NCBI RefSeq assembly: GCF_026343125.1
Contig: NZ_JAPEMB010000001.1
Location: 5,585,501-5,649,500 of the forward strand
Reading direction: 5' to 3'
Origin: Streptomyces sp. NBC_00094
Lineage (GTDB): Bacteria > Actinomycetota > Actinomycetes > Streptomycetales > Streptomycetaceae
Length of the DNA stretch: 64,000 nucleotides
The stretch's first letter is position 1; every line of letters begins with the position of its first letter. Shown here one piece after another: positions 1 to 7,152 of the stretch. Position numbers and translations under genes: made by a program. The notes beneath the pieces were generated by a model. It was not told the origin of the DNA, ran no database searches, and saw only the letters and a program-made list of their open reading frames with translations.

Positions 1-1
1 A

Positions 2-196
2 ACGTCGTCATGTGCTCCAACCTGCTCTTATTACGATGAACGTGAAGAGGTGATAGATGTCGTGAAGCGTGCCGTCGCCGCCGTGGAGGCGTGCGCCCTG
101 CGTGTCTCGGTCGTCCTGAAGGCCGACATCCGTCCTGGTGTGACGGGCGGCCTGACCAAGAAGGTCGAGACGGTGGAGCGGTACCTGGCCGACTGA
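2..196 (+). CDS. C-terminal fragment of an MTH1187-type thiamine-binding protein
   Basis: Only the 3' end is visible. The frame reads EEVIDVVKRAVAAVEA, then VSVVLKADIRPGVTGGL and KVETVERYLAD before a TGA at 194-196. This is the usual ending of the small (about 100 aa) MTH1187/UPF0045 family, ferredoxin-like proteins that bind thiamine in the cytoplasm. The codons before the conserved part (about 2-45) translate to a Cys/Ser/Tyr-rich string that I do not recognise as family sequence, and they are clearly AT-richer than what follows. Either the gene is diverged there, or the 5' half has been replaced and this is a remnant. The window edge prevents a decision. It ends tail-to-tail with the next gene, 9 bp away. 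Confidence 0.6.
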   Translation, partial: TSSCAPTCSYYDEREEVIDVVKRAVAAVEACALRVSVVLKADIRPGVTGGLTKKVETVERYLAD

Positions 197-205
197 CGCA
201 GACGG

Positions 206-556
206 TCATGAAGTGGCGTTGCGCTGGGTCGGCGCGGGGCGGATGTTGTCCGCTGCCGTGGTCCACTCGATACCGGACGCAGGCCGGATGTGCGCCAGGC
301 GAACCGGGCGGCCGCTCTCCTGAAGCTCGTGGGTGACGGCGGTGAGGCGGCCCACGCCGCGCGAGGCGACATCGCGGACCAGCGTGTTCAGGAGCGGGTG
401 CTGCTCGTAGCCGTCGGGGCCGACCACATGAAGGGTGTCCTTCCGCCCGGCTTGCTCCTGGTCACGGCTCATGAACCGCTCCCATCCGTCGGCGGCCCGT
501 AAGCGCAGGGCCCGGCTCGGCTCGCCGGGGCGGGGTTCCTCGGGTGGTGTGGGCAT
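206..556 (-). CDS. Hypothetical protein with a TTA codon
   Basis: A 116-residue soluble protein, Arg- and Pro-rich at its start (MPTPPEEPRPGEPSRALRLR), with no domain I recognise. The ATG at 554-556 is supported by a strong ribosome binding site (GGAAGGAG, about 7 bp upstream on the minus strand), so it is likely a real gene. Leu19 is encoded by TTA (500-502), a codon Streptomyces largely reserves for bldA-controlled genes. It lies downstream of the GntR gene on the same strand; a perfect 12+12 bp palindrome sits in the 82-bp gap. I infer that it belongs to the GntR regulon and that translation may depend on the bldA tRNA. Function unknown. Confidence 0.6.
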   Translation of the reverse strand: MPTPPEEPRPGEPSRALRLRAADGWERFMSRDQEQAGRKDTLHVVGPDGYEQHPLLNTLVRDVASRGVGRLTAVTHELQESGRPVRLAHIRPASGIEWTTAADNIRPAPTQRNATS

Positions 557-614
557 GCGGGTACTCCTTCCGGCATGACGAGGCGCACGGTAGGCGTGCC
601 TGCTGCCGGAATCA

Positions 615-640
615 GACTGGACCGGTGGACCGGTCCAGTC
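615..640. promoter_or_regulatory. Probable GntR operator 1 (perfect palindrome)
   Basis: Arms GACTGGACCGGT and ACCGGTCCAGTC separated by GG. The core ACCGGT-NN-ACCGGT matches the second palindrome at 1389-1410. It overlaps the stop codon of the GntR gene and lies upstream of the 206-556 gene, so it probably controls that gene. Operator function is inferred. Confidence 0.6.
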
Positions 641-1367
641 AACCTGCCTGGCCCATCGGGTAGTTGTCCATGCGCTCCCAGGCTCCCCCTGGGGTGACGC
701 CTTCTTCGCAGACCAGGGGCCTTTCTTCGTGGTCGTATGCGGTGTGCAGTACGACGGCCACGGCGCAAGGCCGTTTCACTCGAAGGTGTTCCGCCTCGGC
801 ACTCGTTGCCAGGCGGATCGAGGTGATGTCCGTGCCCCGGACCGGTCCGCGCCCCGTGGTCCGGCGAACGTAGTGGGTGGTCCCTTCCGCGATCGGGCCG
901 CCCTGGTGCAGGCGAGGGCACGCGTCGGCGATGTCCGGTGGGAACCACGCCACGGTGTAGGAGTGCGGCCGGTTGTCGTCCATGAGTGCCAACCGGGCCC
1001 GGTGCAGTGCTCGTACGCCGCTGTCCAGGCCCAGGGCCTCGGCGATATGGGAGGGCGGTACGAGCAGCTCCGGTGCACCCAGTCGTTTGAACGGCATCCC
1101 TCCTTGAGTCCTGCTGGTCCCCGCGCCACGCCCACCCGCCGGCCGCGCTACCGGAGCCTCGACCACGGAGAAGCCTCGACCCTGATGAGGCATCACGAGC
1201 CCGTCGGCGCGCAGCGCCTCCATGGCCTTGATCGCGGTTGCGCGTGAAACGCCCCACTGCTCGCAGAGGTCGCGGCTGGACGGCAGGAGCGAGCCGGAAC
1301 CGAACTCTCCGTCGGCGATGCGGCGCCGCAGGCTCTCCGCGATCTGCTCGTATTTCAAAAGGGGCAT
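639..1367 (-). CDS. GntR-family regulator, HutC/UTRA type
   Basis: A 242-residue protein. Residues about 1-70 form a winged helix-turn-helix of GntR type (YEQIAESLRRRIADGEFGSG, LPSSRDLCEQWGVSRATAIK, ALRADGLV). The remainder (about 90-240) fits a UTRA small-molecule sensing domain. HutC-type GntR proteins bind palindromic operators and release them on binding a ligand. The ATG at 1365-1367 follows an AAGGAACG-like site. Two palindromes with the same ACCGGT core flank the gene, one 21 bp upstream of the start and one at its stop codon, which suggests autoregulation plus control of the flanking hypothetical gene and perhaps the divergent methyltransferase. The ligand cannot be read from the sequence. 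Confidence 0.85.
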   Translation of the reverse strand: MPLLKYEQIAESLRRRIADGEFGSGSLLPSSRDLCEQWGVSRATAIKAMEALRADGLVMPHQGRGFSVVEAPVARPAGGRGAGTSRTQGGMPFKRLGAPELLVPPSHIAEALGLDSGVRALHRARLALMDDNRPHSYTVAWFPPDIADACPRLHQGGPIAEGTTHYVRRTTGRGPVRGTDITSIRLATSAEAEHLRVKRPCAVAVVLHTAYDHEERPLVCEEGVTPGGAWERMDNYPMGQAG

Positions 1368-1388
1368 GTACGTTCCTTCGTCTGTTGG

Positions 1389-1410
1389 CCTGACCGGTTG
1401 ACCGGTCAGG
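1389..1410. promoter_or_regulatory. Probable GntR operator 2 (perfect palindrome)
   Basis: CCTGACCGGT, TG, ACCGGTCAGG: perfect 10-bp arms. It sits in the 61-bp divergent region between the GntR gene (start 1367) and the methyltransferase gene (start 1429), where it could repress both. It shares its core with the palindrome at 615-640. Confidence 0.6.
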
Positions 1411-1428
1411 TTAAGGGGCTACCACCTC

Positions 1429-2268
1429 GTGCCACCAGCGGTCACAATCGCAACCATGCCAACACCCTCCGTAGGTCCCGAGATCATCGCCTTCTACAGC
1501 GAGACCATCGACGAGTCCGAGCGGCTGACGGGCAGTGCCGACGGCGTCCTGGAGATGGCCCGCACGCAAGAGTTGCTGCGGAGGTATCTGCCTCCGGCGC
1601 CTGCCCGGATCGTCGACATCGGCGGCGGTCCCGGCGCGCACGCCCGGTGGCTCACCAAGGATGGGTACGAGGTCGATCTCATCGATCCTGTGCCGCGCCA
1701 CGTGGAGGCGGCGGTGGCGGCAGGCTTCCGTGCCGAACTCGGTGACGCGCGGGCGCTGAGCGCGCCCGACGGCACGTACGACGTGGCTCTCGTTCTCGGG
1801 CCGCTCTACCACCTGCTGGATCATGGCGACCGCGTCCAAGCCCTGCGCGAGGCCGCTCGCGTTGTCCGCCCGGGCGGCTTCGTCGCCGCTGCGGCCATCG
1901 GCCGCTACGCCTCGCTCTTCGAGCACGTCGCCACCACCATGCTCACTGTCGACCGAGTGCGTGACGCCGTGGCCGACATCCTCGTCACGGGCATCCACGC
2001 ACCGGGCCGGAAGGGATTCACCAGCTCGTACTTCCATACGGGGGAGGGGTTGGCCGCAGAGCTGGGGGAGGCCGGTCTGCGGGACCCGGTGGTGTATGGC
2101 ATCGAGGGGCCGGTGTGGGCCGCTCTCAAGGCGACCGAGCAGTACAGCAAGGAGAGTCTGGTCGACTCGCCGATGTTCGAGGCGGCACTGACGGCGGCCC
2201 GACTCGCGGAGCCGCACCCGGACCTGCTCGCGGCGAGCTCGCACATGCTCGCGGTCGCGCGGGTTTAG
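1429..2268 (+). CDS. Class I SAM-dependent methyltransferase
   Basis: A 279-residue cytosolic enzyme. The SAM-binding motif I is IVDIGGGPGAHARWL (near residue 60), followed by an acidic motif after the second strand (YEVDLIDPVP) and the post-III motif YDVALVLGPLYHLLDHGDR. The fold is that of methyltransferase family 11/25. The substrate is unknown. The start could be GTG 1429, with AAGGGG about 9 bp upstream, or ATG 1456. It is divergent from the GntR gene with an operator-like palindrome between them, so it is plausibly co-regulated. A 14-bp imperfect inverted repeat follows the gene. Confidence 0.8.
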   Translation: MPPAVTIATMPTPSVGPEIIAFYSETIDESERLTGSADGVLEMARTQELLRRYLPPAPARIVDIGGGPGAHARWLTKDGYEVDLIDPVPRHVEAAVAAGFRAELGDARALSAPDGTYDVALVLGPLYHLLDHGDRVQALREAARVVRPGGFVAAAAIGRYASLFEHVATTMLTVDRVRDAVADILVTGIHAPGRKGFTSSYFHTGEGLAAELGEAGLRDPVVYGIEGPVWAALKATEQYSKESLVDSPMFEAALTAARLAEPHPDLLAASSHMLAVARV

Positions 2269-2293
2269 GCGTTCCCTGCGGATCTTGCCGATG

Positions 2294-2340
2294 GCTGTTC
2301 TCCGGCATCGACAACTCGGTCAACGCTGCCGGAATACAGC
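2294..2340 (+). terminator. Possible terminator hairpin after the methyltransferase
   Basis: GCTGTTCTCCGGCA (2294-2307) pairs with TGCCGGAATACAGC (2327-2340) with two mismatches and a 19-nt loop. It lies just past the methyltransferase stop codon. No T-run, as is usual in streptomycetes. Confidence 0.35.
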
Positions 2341-2420
2341 AGCGACGAGGAGCGACCGGGGTGGCATGCTGCGGGCCTGGGGAAGGCCGACGCCGTGAGG
2401 CCCGGGGGCAAGAAGTGAAG

Positions 2421-2957
2421 ATGGAACGTACTGCCTGGCAGCACAGTGCGACACGGAGGAGTTTTCGGCGCTACTGGCGTTTCGCCTGGGTGTGGCTCGG
2501 GTGCGGCATCGCGGGCACCGTGGGCTGCCCGTGGATCGGGATCGCTGCCGATGGGGCGGGAGTGAAGTGGCTCGGCTCGCTCATGGCCGGCCTGTGGGCG
2601 CTCTTCATCGGTGCGTCGATCTTCGGGAGCTGTCTGGTGTTCAATGCGGCCCGAATGCGACATCGGCTGCGTCGGCATCCGTGGAGGCCATACCCGGTCT
2701 CGGTTCTGCCTCCCGGTTGGGGAGGCCCGATCGTGCAGCTGCGCCCTGCGGGCTCCGGCGTGGTCTTCGTGCAGTCTGTCGTGGCCCTGAATTACCGCTG
2801 GCACCACGTGGCAGACGTCGCCACGCTGTGGTTCTGCGGCGTACCGGGGCAGGGCGGCGTGCTCGCTCGGCCTGGTGGAAAGCCGCTTCTGTGGGGCAGA
2901 CGGATTCGGGTTTCCTGGATCCGCCGCTGGCGTGAGCGTGCCGTCGGCGAGCGATAG
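2421..2957 (+). CDS. Small membrane protein of unknown function
   Basis: 178 residues from ATG 2421. Two hydrophobic segments, about residues 22-45 (WVWLGCGIAGTVGCPWIGIA) and about 53-76 (LGSLMAGLWALFIGASIFGS), are followed by a basic loop and a cytosolic-looking C-terminal half ending in basic residues. I recognise no family. It stands alone between the methyltransferase gene and a strong terminator at 2979-3020. The start has only a weak purine-rich leader. Confidence 0.6.
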   Translation: MERTAWQHSATRRSFRRYWRFAWVWLGCGIAGTVGCPWIGIAADGAGVKWLGSLMAGLWALFIGASIFGSCLVFNAARMRHRLRRHPWRPYPVSVLPPGWGGPIVQLRPAGSGVVFVQSVVALNYRWHHVADVATLWFCGVPGQGGVLARPGGKPLLWGRRIRVSWIRRWRERAVGER

Positions 2958-2978
2958 GAGACCCCGAGCCGTTCGGAA

Positions 2979-3020
2979 AGAAACGTCCCCCGGTCCTGTT
3001 CAAGGGCCGGGGGTTTCTTG
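2979..3020 (+). terminator. Strong terminator hairpin
   Basis: GAAAC-GT-CCCCCGG pairs with CCGGGGG-TTTC around a short loop, followed by TTCTTG. It separates the membrane protein gene from the SRPBCC operon promoter. Confidence 0.75.
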
Positions 3021-3031
3021 TCGTCACCTGG

Positions 3032-3047
3032 TTGAGCGAGTGCTCAA
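3032..3047. promoter_or_regulatory. TetR-type operator A
   Basis: TTGAGC-GAGT-GCTCAA, a perfect 6-bp inverted repeat with a 4-bp spacer. It is the same as operator B at 3077-3092 except in the spacer. The TetR gene in this operon (4546-5244) is the obvious regulator. Confidence 0.7.
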
Positions 3048-3060
3048 AATCGGCTACCTT
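3032..3060 (+). promoter_or_regulatory. Promoter of the SRPBCC-DUF4166-TetR operon
   Basis: TTGAGC at 3032-3037 and TACCTT at 3055-3060 are 17 bp apart, a good match to a housekeeping-type promoter. The -35 hexamer is the left arm of the first TetR-type operator, so repressor binding would block RNA polymerase directly. Confidence 0.5.
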
Positions 3061-3076
3061 CACTCGCGGGGCAGTT

Positions 3077-3092
3077 TTGAGCGGTTGCTCAA
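3077..3092. promoter_or_regulatory. TetR-type operator B
   Basis: TTGAGC-GGTT-GCTCAA, centred 45 bp from operator A and 28 bp before the ATG of the first gene. The second copy on the transcribed side suggests cooperative repression. Confidence 0.7.
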
Positions 3093-3119
3093 GATGCCGG
3101 ATGAGCTGGGGGAACACCG

Positions 3120-3857
3120 ATGGGTCTCTACATCGAGACGCGTGTGCGGGTGGACCTGGAGACGCTCTGGGAACGCACGCAGGAGCCCGACCGTCATCAG
3201 CGGTGGGACCTGCGGTTCACGGAGATCTCCTACCTGCCGCGCGCCGAGGGCGAGCCGCAGCACTTCCGGTACGCGACGCGCGTCCTGCCCTTCCTGGCCG
3301 TCGCCGGCACCGGTGTCTCCGCGGGGGAGCGCCACCGGGCCGGCGGCGACCGGGTCTCCGCCCTCCGGTTCGCCTCGCCGCATCCGCTGTCGCTCCTCGC
3401 CGAGGGCAGCGGCTACTGGAGGTACGTCCCCACGCCCGACGGCGTCCGCTTCCTCACCGGCTACGACTACCGGCCGCGCTGGGGCCGCCTCGGCCGCGCC
3501 GCCGACCGGCTCGTCTTCCGGCCCCTCATGGGCTGGGCCACGGCCTGGTCCTTCGACCGGCTGCGGCTCTGGTGCGAGCGGGGGATCACCCCGGAGCGCT
3601 CCCGCAATCGCTGGCTCCTGGAAACCGCCGCCCGGGTGCTGGCCGTGGCCGTGCCGCTCGCCCTGACCCGACCGCCCCTCGGGCTCGTGTCGCTCGACGC
3701 CGTGCCGCTCACCGTCCTCGGGCTCACCGTCCTCGGACTCGCCGCCGCCGTCCTCGTACCGCCGTCGTCGCGTACCCCCGCGGCCCGCCGCTGTCTGCGC
3801 ACCCCGCCCGCCCGCAGCCGGGAGCCCCGGCTCCTCGCCGCCCTGGAGCAGCCGTGA
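3120..3857 (+). CDS. SRPBCC (START-like) protein with C-terminal membrane segments
   Basis: 245 residues from ATG 3120, with GGGGGA 5' of it. Residues about 1-150 look like a START/Bet v1-type lipid- or hydrophobe-binding fold (MGLYIETRVRVDLETLWERT, QRWDLRFTEISYLP, SGYWRYVPTPDGVRFLTGYDY). Residues about 175-220 form one or two hydrophobic segments (VLAVAVPLALTRPPLGL, LTVLGLTVLGLAAAVLV), so the protein is probably membrane-anchored with the domain in the cytosol. It is first in a three-gene operon with GTGA overlaps to DUF4166 and TetR genes, under a promoter with two operators. The ligand is unknown. Confidence 0.7.
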   Translation: MGLYIETRVRVDLETLWERTQEPDRHQRWDLRFTEISYLPRAEGEPQHFRYATRVLPFLAVAGTGVSAGERHRAGGDRVSALRFASPHPLSLLAEGSGYWRYVPTPDGVRFLTGYDYRPRWGRLGRAADRLVFRPLMGWATAWSFDRLRLWCERGITPERSRNRWLLETAARVLAVAVPLALTRPPLGLVSLDAVPLTVLGLTVLGLAAAVLVPPSSRTPAARRCLRTPPARSREPRLLAALEQP

Positions 3858-4549
3858 CCCCGACCGTGCCGTCGATCTTCCGCACCGCCATGGGCGACGA
3901 GGCCTTCGAGCGGCTGCACCCGGAGCTCCAGCGCCGCTTCTCGGTGGGGCTCGCGAGCGGGGAGCTGTGCGTCGGACGCGGTGTCATGGACCGTGTCTGG
4001 CACGGGAGGGCCTTCATGAAGCCGTTCCTCGCCTGCGGTGGCATGCGGAACATCCTGCTGCCGCGCACCGGCCGGAACGTTCCCTTCGTCATCGAGAACG
4101 TGCCGTACACCGACTCGTTCGGGCGGGAGACGGTCACCTTCGTGCGCACCTTCGACCTGCCCGACGGGCCCCGGCGCTTCGACGCCACCATGGTCCACAG
4201 CCCCGAGCGGGGCTGCGTCCTCGACTACCTCGGCACGCATCAGCACCTCGCCAGCGATCTGCACCTCTCCGCCGAGGCCGACGGCTCGCTCCTCATCGTC
4301 TCCGGCGAACACCGCTTCCGCGAGGGCCCGTTGGACGTGCGGGTGCCGGAACTGGTCGGCGGCCGGGCCGAGGTCCGCGAGTCCTTCGACGAGCGCACCG
4401 GCCGCTTCCGCATCAACGTCCGCGTGGAGAACAAGTACTTCGGGCCGATCTTCGGGTACGAGGGGTCGTTCGCCGCCGCGTACACGGCCCTAAGCTCCCA
4501 TGGGGTGCGCGCCGGGCTGCGCCCGGTGCGCGAGGAGGTGCGGGCGTGA
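3854..4549 (+). CDS. DUF4166 domain protein
   Basis: 231 residues starting at GTG 3854, which overlaps the preceding stop by 4 bp (translational coupling). The whole length fits DUF4166: AMGDEAFERLHPELQRRFS near the start, GRAFMKPFLACGGMRNILLP, then an acidic-aromatic C-terminal half ending YFGPIFGYEGSFAAAY. The family has no established biochemical role. In actinobacteria it is often found with membrane SRPBCC or oxidoreductase proteins, as here. Expression should follow the TetR operators upstream. Confidence 0.8.
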   Translation: MTPTVPSIFRTAMGDEAFERLHPELQRRFSVGLASGELCVGRGVMDRVWHGRAFMKPFLACGGMRNILLPRTGRNVPFVIENVPYTDSFGRETVTFVRTFDLPDGPRRFDATMVHSPERGCVLDYLGTHQHLASDLHLSAEADGSLLIVSGEHRFREGPLDVRVPELVGGRAEVRESFDERTGRFRINVRVENKYFGPIFGYEGSFAAAYTALSSHGVRAGLRPVREEVRA

Positions 4550-5244
4550 GCGGGGACGGCGTGAGCGGGGGCGTGAAGGGCCGGAAGGCGGCGGCGCAGG
4601 ACGCGCGGAGTCAGGAGACCCGGGACAAGCTGCTCGAAGGCGCCCTGCGCACCCTCGTCGAGCAGGGCATCGCCAAGGCCTCCGCCCGCGCGATCGCGAC
4701 CACCGCCGGGGTCAACCAGGCCCTGGTCTTCTACCACTTCGGCTCCGTCGACGACCTCCTCGCCGAGGCCTGCCGGCGCGGGGCCGAGCTGCGGGTCGCC
4801 CGCCACCGCGAGCGGCTCCGTGCCGTCGGCAGCCTCTCCGAGCTGCTCGCCTTCGGGCGCGAGATGCACCAGGAGGAGCGGGACGCCGGTCATGTCGCCG
4901 TCCTCGGTCAGCTGCTCGCCGGGTCCCAGACCCACCCGCGGCTCGCCCCGGCCACCGCCGCCGGGCTCGACCTGTGGATCGCCGAGATCGAACAGGTGCT
5001 CGTCCGGGTCCTCGCGGGGACGCCGCTCGCCGAGTTCACCGACCCCGCCGGGCTGGCCCGCGCGGTCGCCGCCTCCTTCGTGGGCCTCGAACTGTACGAG
5101 GGCGTCGACCCGGCGGGCGCGGAGGCCGCGCTCACCGCACTGGAGCAGCTCGGTGCCCTGATGGCCGCCGTCGAGGAGCTGAATCCGGTCGCGCGGAGGG
5201 CCGTGACGTACACGCTGCGTAGACAGGGTGCTCGCGGTCGGTAA
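4546..5244 (+). CDS. TetR-family regulator of its own operon
   Basis: 232 residues from GTG 4546, overlapping the DUF4166 stop by 4 bp. The N-terminal HTH (about residues 20-68) is clear: SQETRDKLLEGALRTLVEQG, SARAIATTAGVNQALVFYHF, SVDDLLAEACRRG. The C-terminal helical domain has no family signature that tells the ligand. It is cotranscribed with the SRPBCC and DUF4166 genes, and the twin TTGAGC-N4-GCTCAA sites in front of the operon make autoregulation likely. In-frame GTG codons slightly downstream are alternative starts. Confidence 0.85.
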   Translation: MSGDGVSGGVKGRKAAAQDARSQETRDKLLEGALRTLVEQGIAKASARAIATTAGVNQALVFYHFGSVDDLLAEACRRGAELRVARHRERLRAVGSLSELLAFGREMHQEERDAGHVAVLGQLLAGSQTHPRLAPATAAGLDLWIAEIEQVLVRVLAGTPLAEFTDPAGLARAVAASFVGLELYEGVDPAGAEAALTALEQLGALMAAVEELNPVARRAVTYTLRRQGARGR

Positions 5245-5334
5245 AACCGCCCGCTCGGACGACTCCAGTCGACACGCCGAGGGTTTGCCCCTTTTGTTGG
5301 GGTATCGACCCGTTCGACGACAGCTGGAGGCACC

Positions 5335-7149
5335 GTGCGGCCGGGAGGCTACGACTACGACACCTACAGCCGACTCGCCGGTCCCCTCACGGAACCGGAC
5401 CCGGCGGTCTACACGGTGCAGTACCGGAGTCTGCTCTCGAAGGAGCCGCACCGAATACGAGCCGTCCTGCTCATGTGCCTCGCGCCGGTCCTGTCCGCCG
5501 TGCTCCTCGCCTATCTCGTGTGGCCCAGTCACTGGACCGTCCGCGAGGGCGGTGAACGCTGGCTCGTCCACCTCGACACCGTGATGCTCGTGTCGATCGG
5601 CCTCATCTGCTTCTTCATGCTGGTGAACGTCGTGTCGATCGCCCACGCCACCATGGTCGCCCGCGACCCCATCCCCGTACGCGCGGAGCCCGGCACCCGC
5701 GTCGCCTTCCTCACCACGTACGTCCCGGGCAAGGAACCGCTCGCCATGGTCCGGGGCACCCTCGAAGGCGCCGTCCGGGTCCGCCACGACGGACCGCTGG
5801 ACGTCTGGCTCCTCGACGAGGGCGACTCCGCCGACGCCAAGGCGCTCTGCGCCGAGCTCGGCGTGCTCCACTTCACCCGTGCCGGCGTCCCCGAGTGGAA
5901 CCGCAGGAAGGGCGTCCACAAGGCGCGGACCAAGCACGGCAACTACAACGCCTGGCTCGCGATGCACGGGGACGACTACGACTTCTTCGCCTCCGTCGAC
6001 ACCGACCACGTCCCGCTCCCCAACTTCCTGGAGCGGATGCTCGGGTACTTCCGCGACCCCGACATCGCCTTCGTCGTCGGACCGCAGGTGTACGGCAACT
6101 ACACCAACATCGTCACCAAGGCCGCGGAGTCGCAGCAGTTCCTCTTCCACGCCCTCATCCAGCGGGCCGGGAACCGCTACCGCGCACCCATGTTCGTCGG
6201 CACGAACAACGTCGTCCGGATCTCCGCCCTCAAGCAGATCGGCGGCCTGTACGACTCCATCACCGAGGACATGGCCACCGGCTTCGAACTGCACCGCAGG
6301 AAGAACCCGCGCACCGGCCACTTCTGGCGTTCCGTCTACACCCCCGACGTGCTCGCGGTCGGTGAGGGCCCGGCCTCCTGGACCGACTTCTTCACCCAGC
6401 AGCTGCGCTGGTCCCGGGGCACGTACGAGACGATCCTCAAGCAGTTCTGGAAGGCGCCTTTCCGCACCCCGCCGGGCCGCTTCCTCAACTACACGCTGAT
6501 GCTCGTCTACTACCCGATGACGGCCGTCAACTGGTTCGTGGGCATCCTCAGCTGCGTCCTCTACCTCTGGTTCGGCGCCTCCGGCACCCAGGTCTCCACC
6601 CAGGTGTGGCTGATGATCTACAGCGACGCCGTCGCCCTCCAGATCGGCCTCTACCTCTGGAACCGGCGCCACAACGTCTCGCCCCACGAACCCGAGGGCT
6701 CCGGCGGCCTCGCCGGCATGGGGATGTCCGCGCTCTCCGCGCCCATCTACCTCACGTCCCTCGGCTCGGCGGTCCTCCGCACCCGCGGCCGCTTCGTCGT
6801 CACCCCCAAGGGCGGCGAGGCCAGCCCCGACCGCGTCCTCACCTTCCGCATCCACCTCTACTGGGCGGCGATCCTCATCACCTCCCTGGTGGCCTCCGTC
6901 CACTTCGGCCACACCCACGCGGCCATGCGCACCTGGGCGTCCCTCGCCCTGCTCGTCACCCTGGCCCCGATCTCCCTCTGGGCGTGGACGACGGTACGGG
7001 CACGGCGCGTCCAGCGGGTACGCGACCGTGCCAGGGCCCGCGCCCGCGCCCGCGGCCGTACGGACGCCCGCGAAGGGGTCGGAGTCCTGCCGGCCGCCGT
7101 ACCGCCGGCCGCGCCCGCGGCGGCCCCGTCGACGACCGGAGGGAACTGA
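5335..7149 (+). CDS. cslA: Cellulose synthase-like glycosyltransferase CslA
   Basis: 604 residues, membrane-embedded family 2 glycosyltransferase. Transmembrane segments lie near residues 43-64 and 81-105, then the cytosolic GT2 domain with the catalytic series D161 (LLDEGDS), D222-x-D224 (SVDTDHVPLP), TED near 310 and QQLRW near 355, followed by further membrane segments and an Arg/Ala-rich tail. In Streptomyces CslA makes a beta-glucan at growing hyphal tips and acts with GlxA, encoded 3 bp downstream. GTG 5335 has GCTGGAGG upstream. The pairing with glxA and the facing GH6 lipoprotein gene is the known csl locus. Confidence in the assignment is high; the exact polymer is less certain. Confidence 0.93.
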   Translation: MRPGGYDYDTYSRLAGPLTEPDPAVYTVQYRSLLSKEPHRIRAVLLMCLAPVLSAVLLAYLVWPSHWTVREGGERWLVHLDTVMLVSIGLICFFMLVNVVSIAHATMVARDPIPVRAEPGTRVAFLTTYVPGKEPLAMVRGTLEGAVRVRHDGPLDVWLLDEGDSADAKALCAELGVLHFTRAGVPEWNRRKGVHKARTKHGNYNAWLAMHGDDYDFFASVDTDHVPLPNFLERMLGYFRDPDIAFVVGPQVYGNYTNIVTKAAESQQFLFHALIQRAGNRYRAPMFVGTNNVVRISALKQIGGLYDSITEDMATGFELHRRKNPRTGHFWRSVYTPDVLAVGEGPASWTDFFTQQLRWSRGTYETILKQFWKAPFRTPPGRFLNYTLMLVYYPMTAVNWFVGILSCVLYLWFGASGTQVSTQVWLMIYSDAVALQIGLYLWNRRHNVSPHEPEGSGGLAGMGMSALSAPIYLTSLGSAVLRTRGRFVVTPKGGEASPDRVLTFRIHLYWAAILITSLVASVHFGHTHAAMRTWASLALLVTLAPISLWAWTTVRARRVQRVRDRARARARARGRTDAREGVGVLPAAVPPAAPAAAPSTTGGN

Positions 7150-7152
7150 ACC

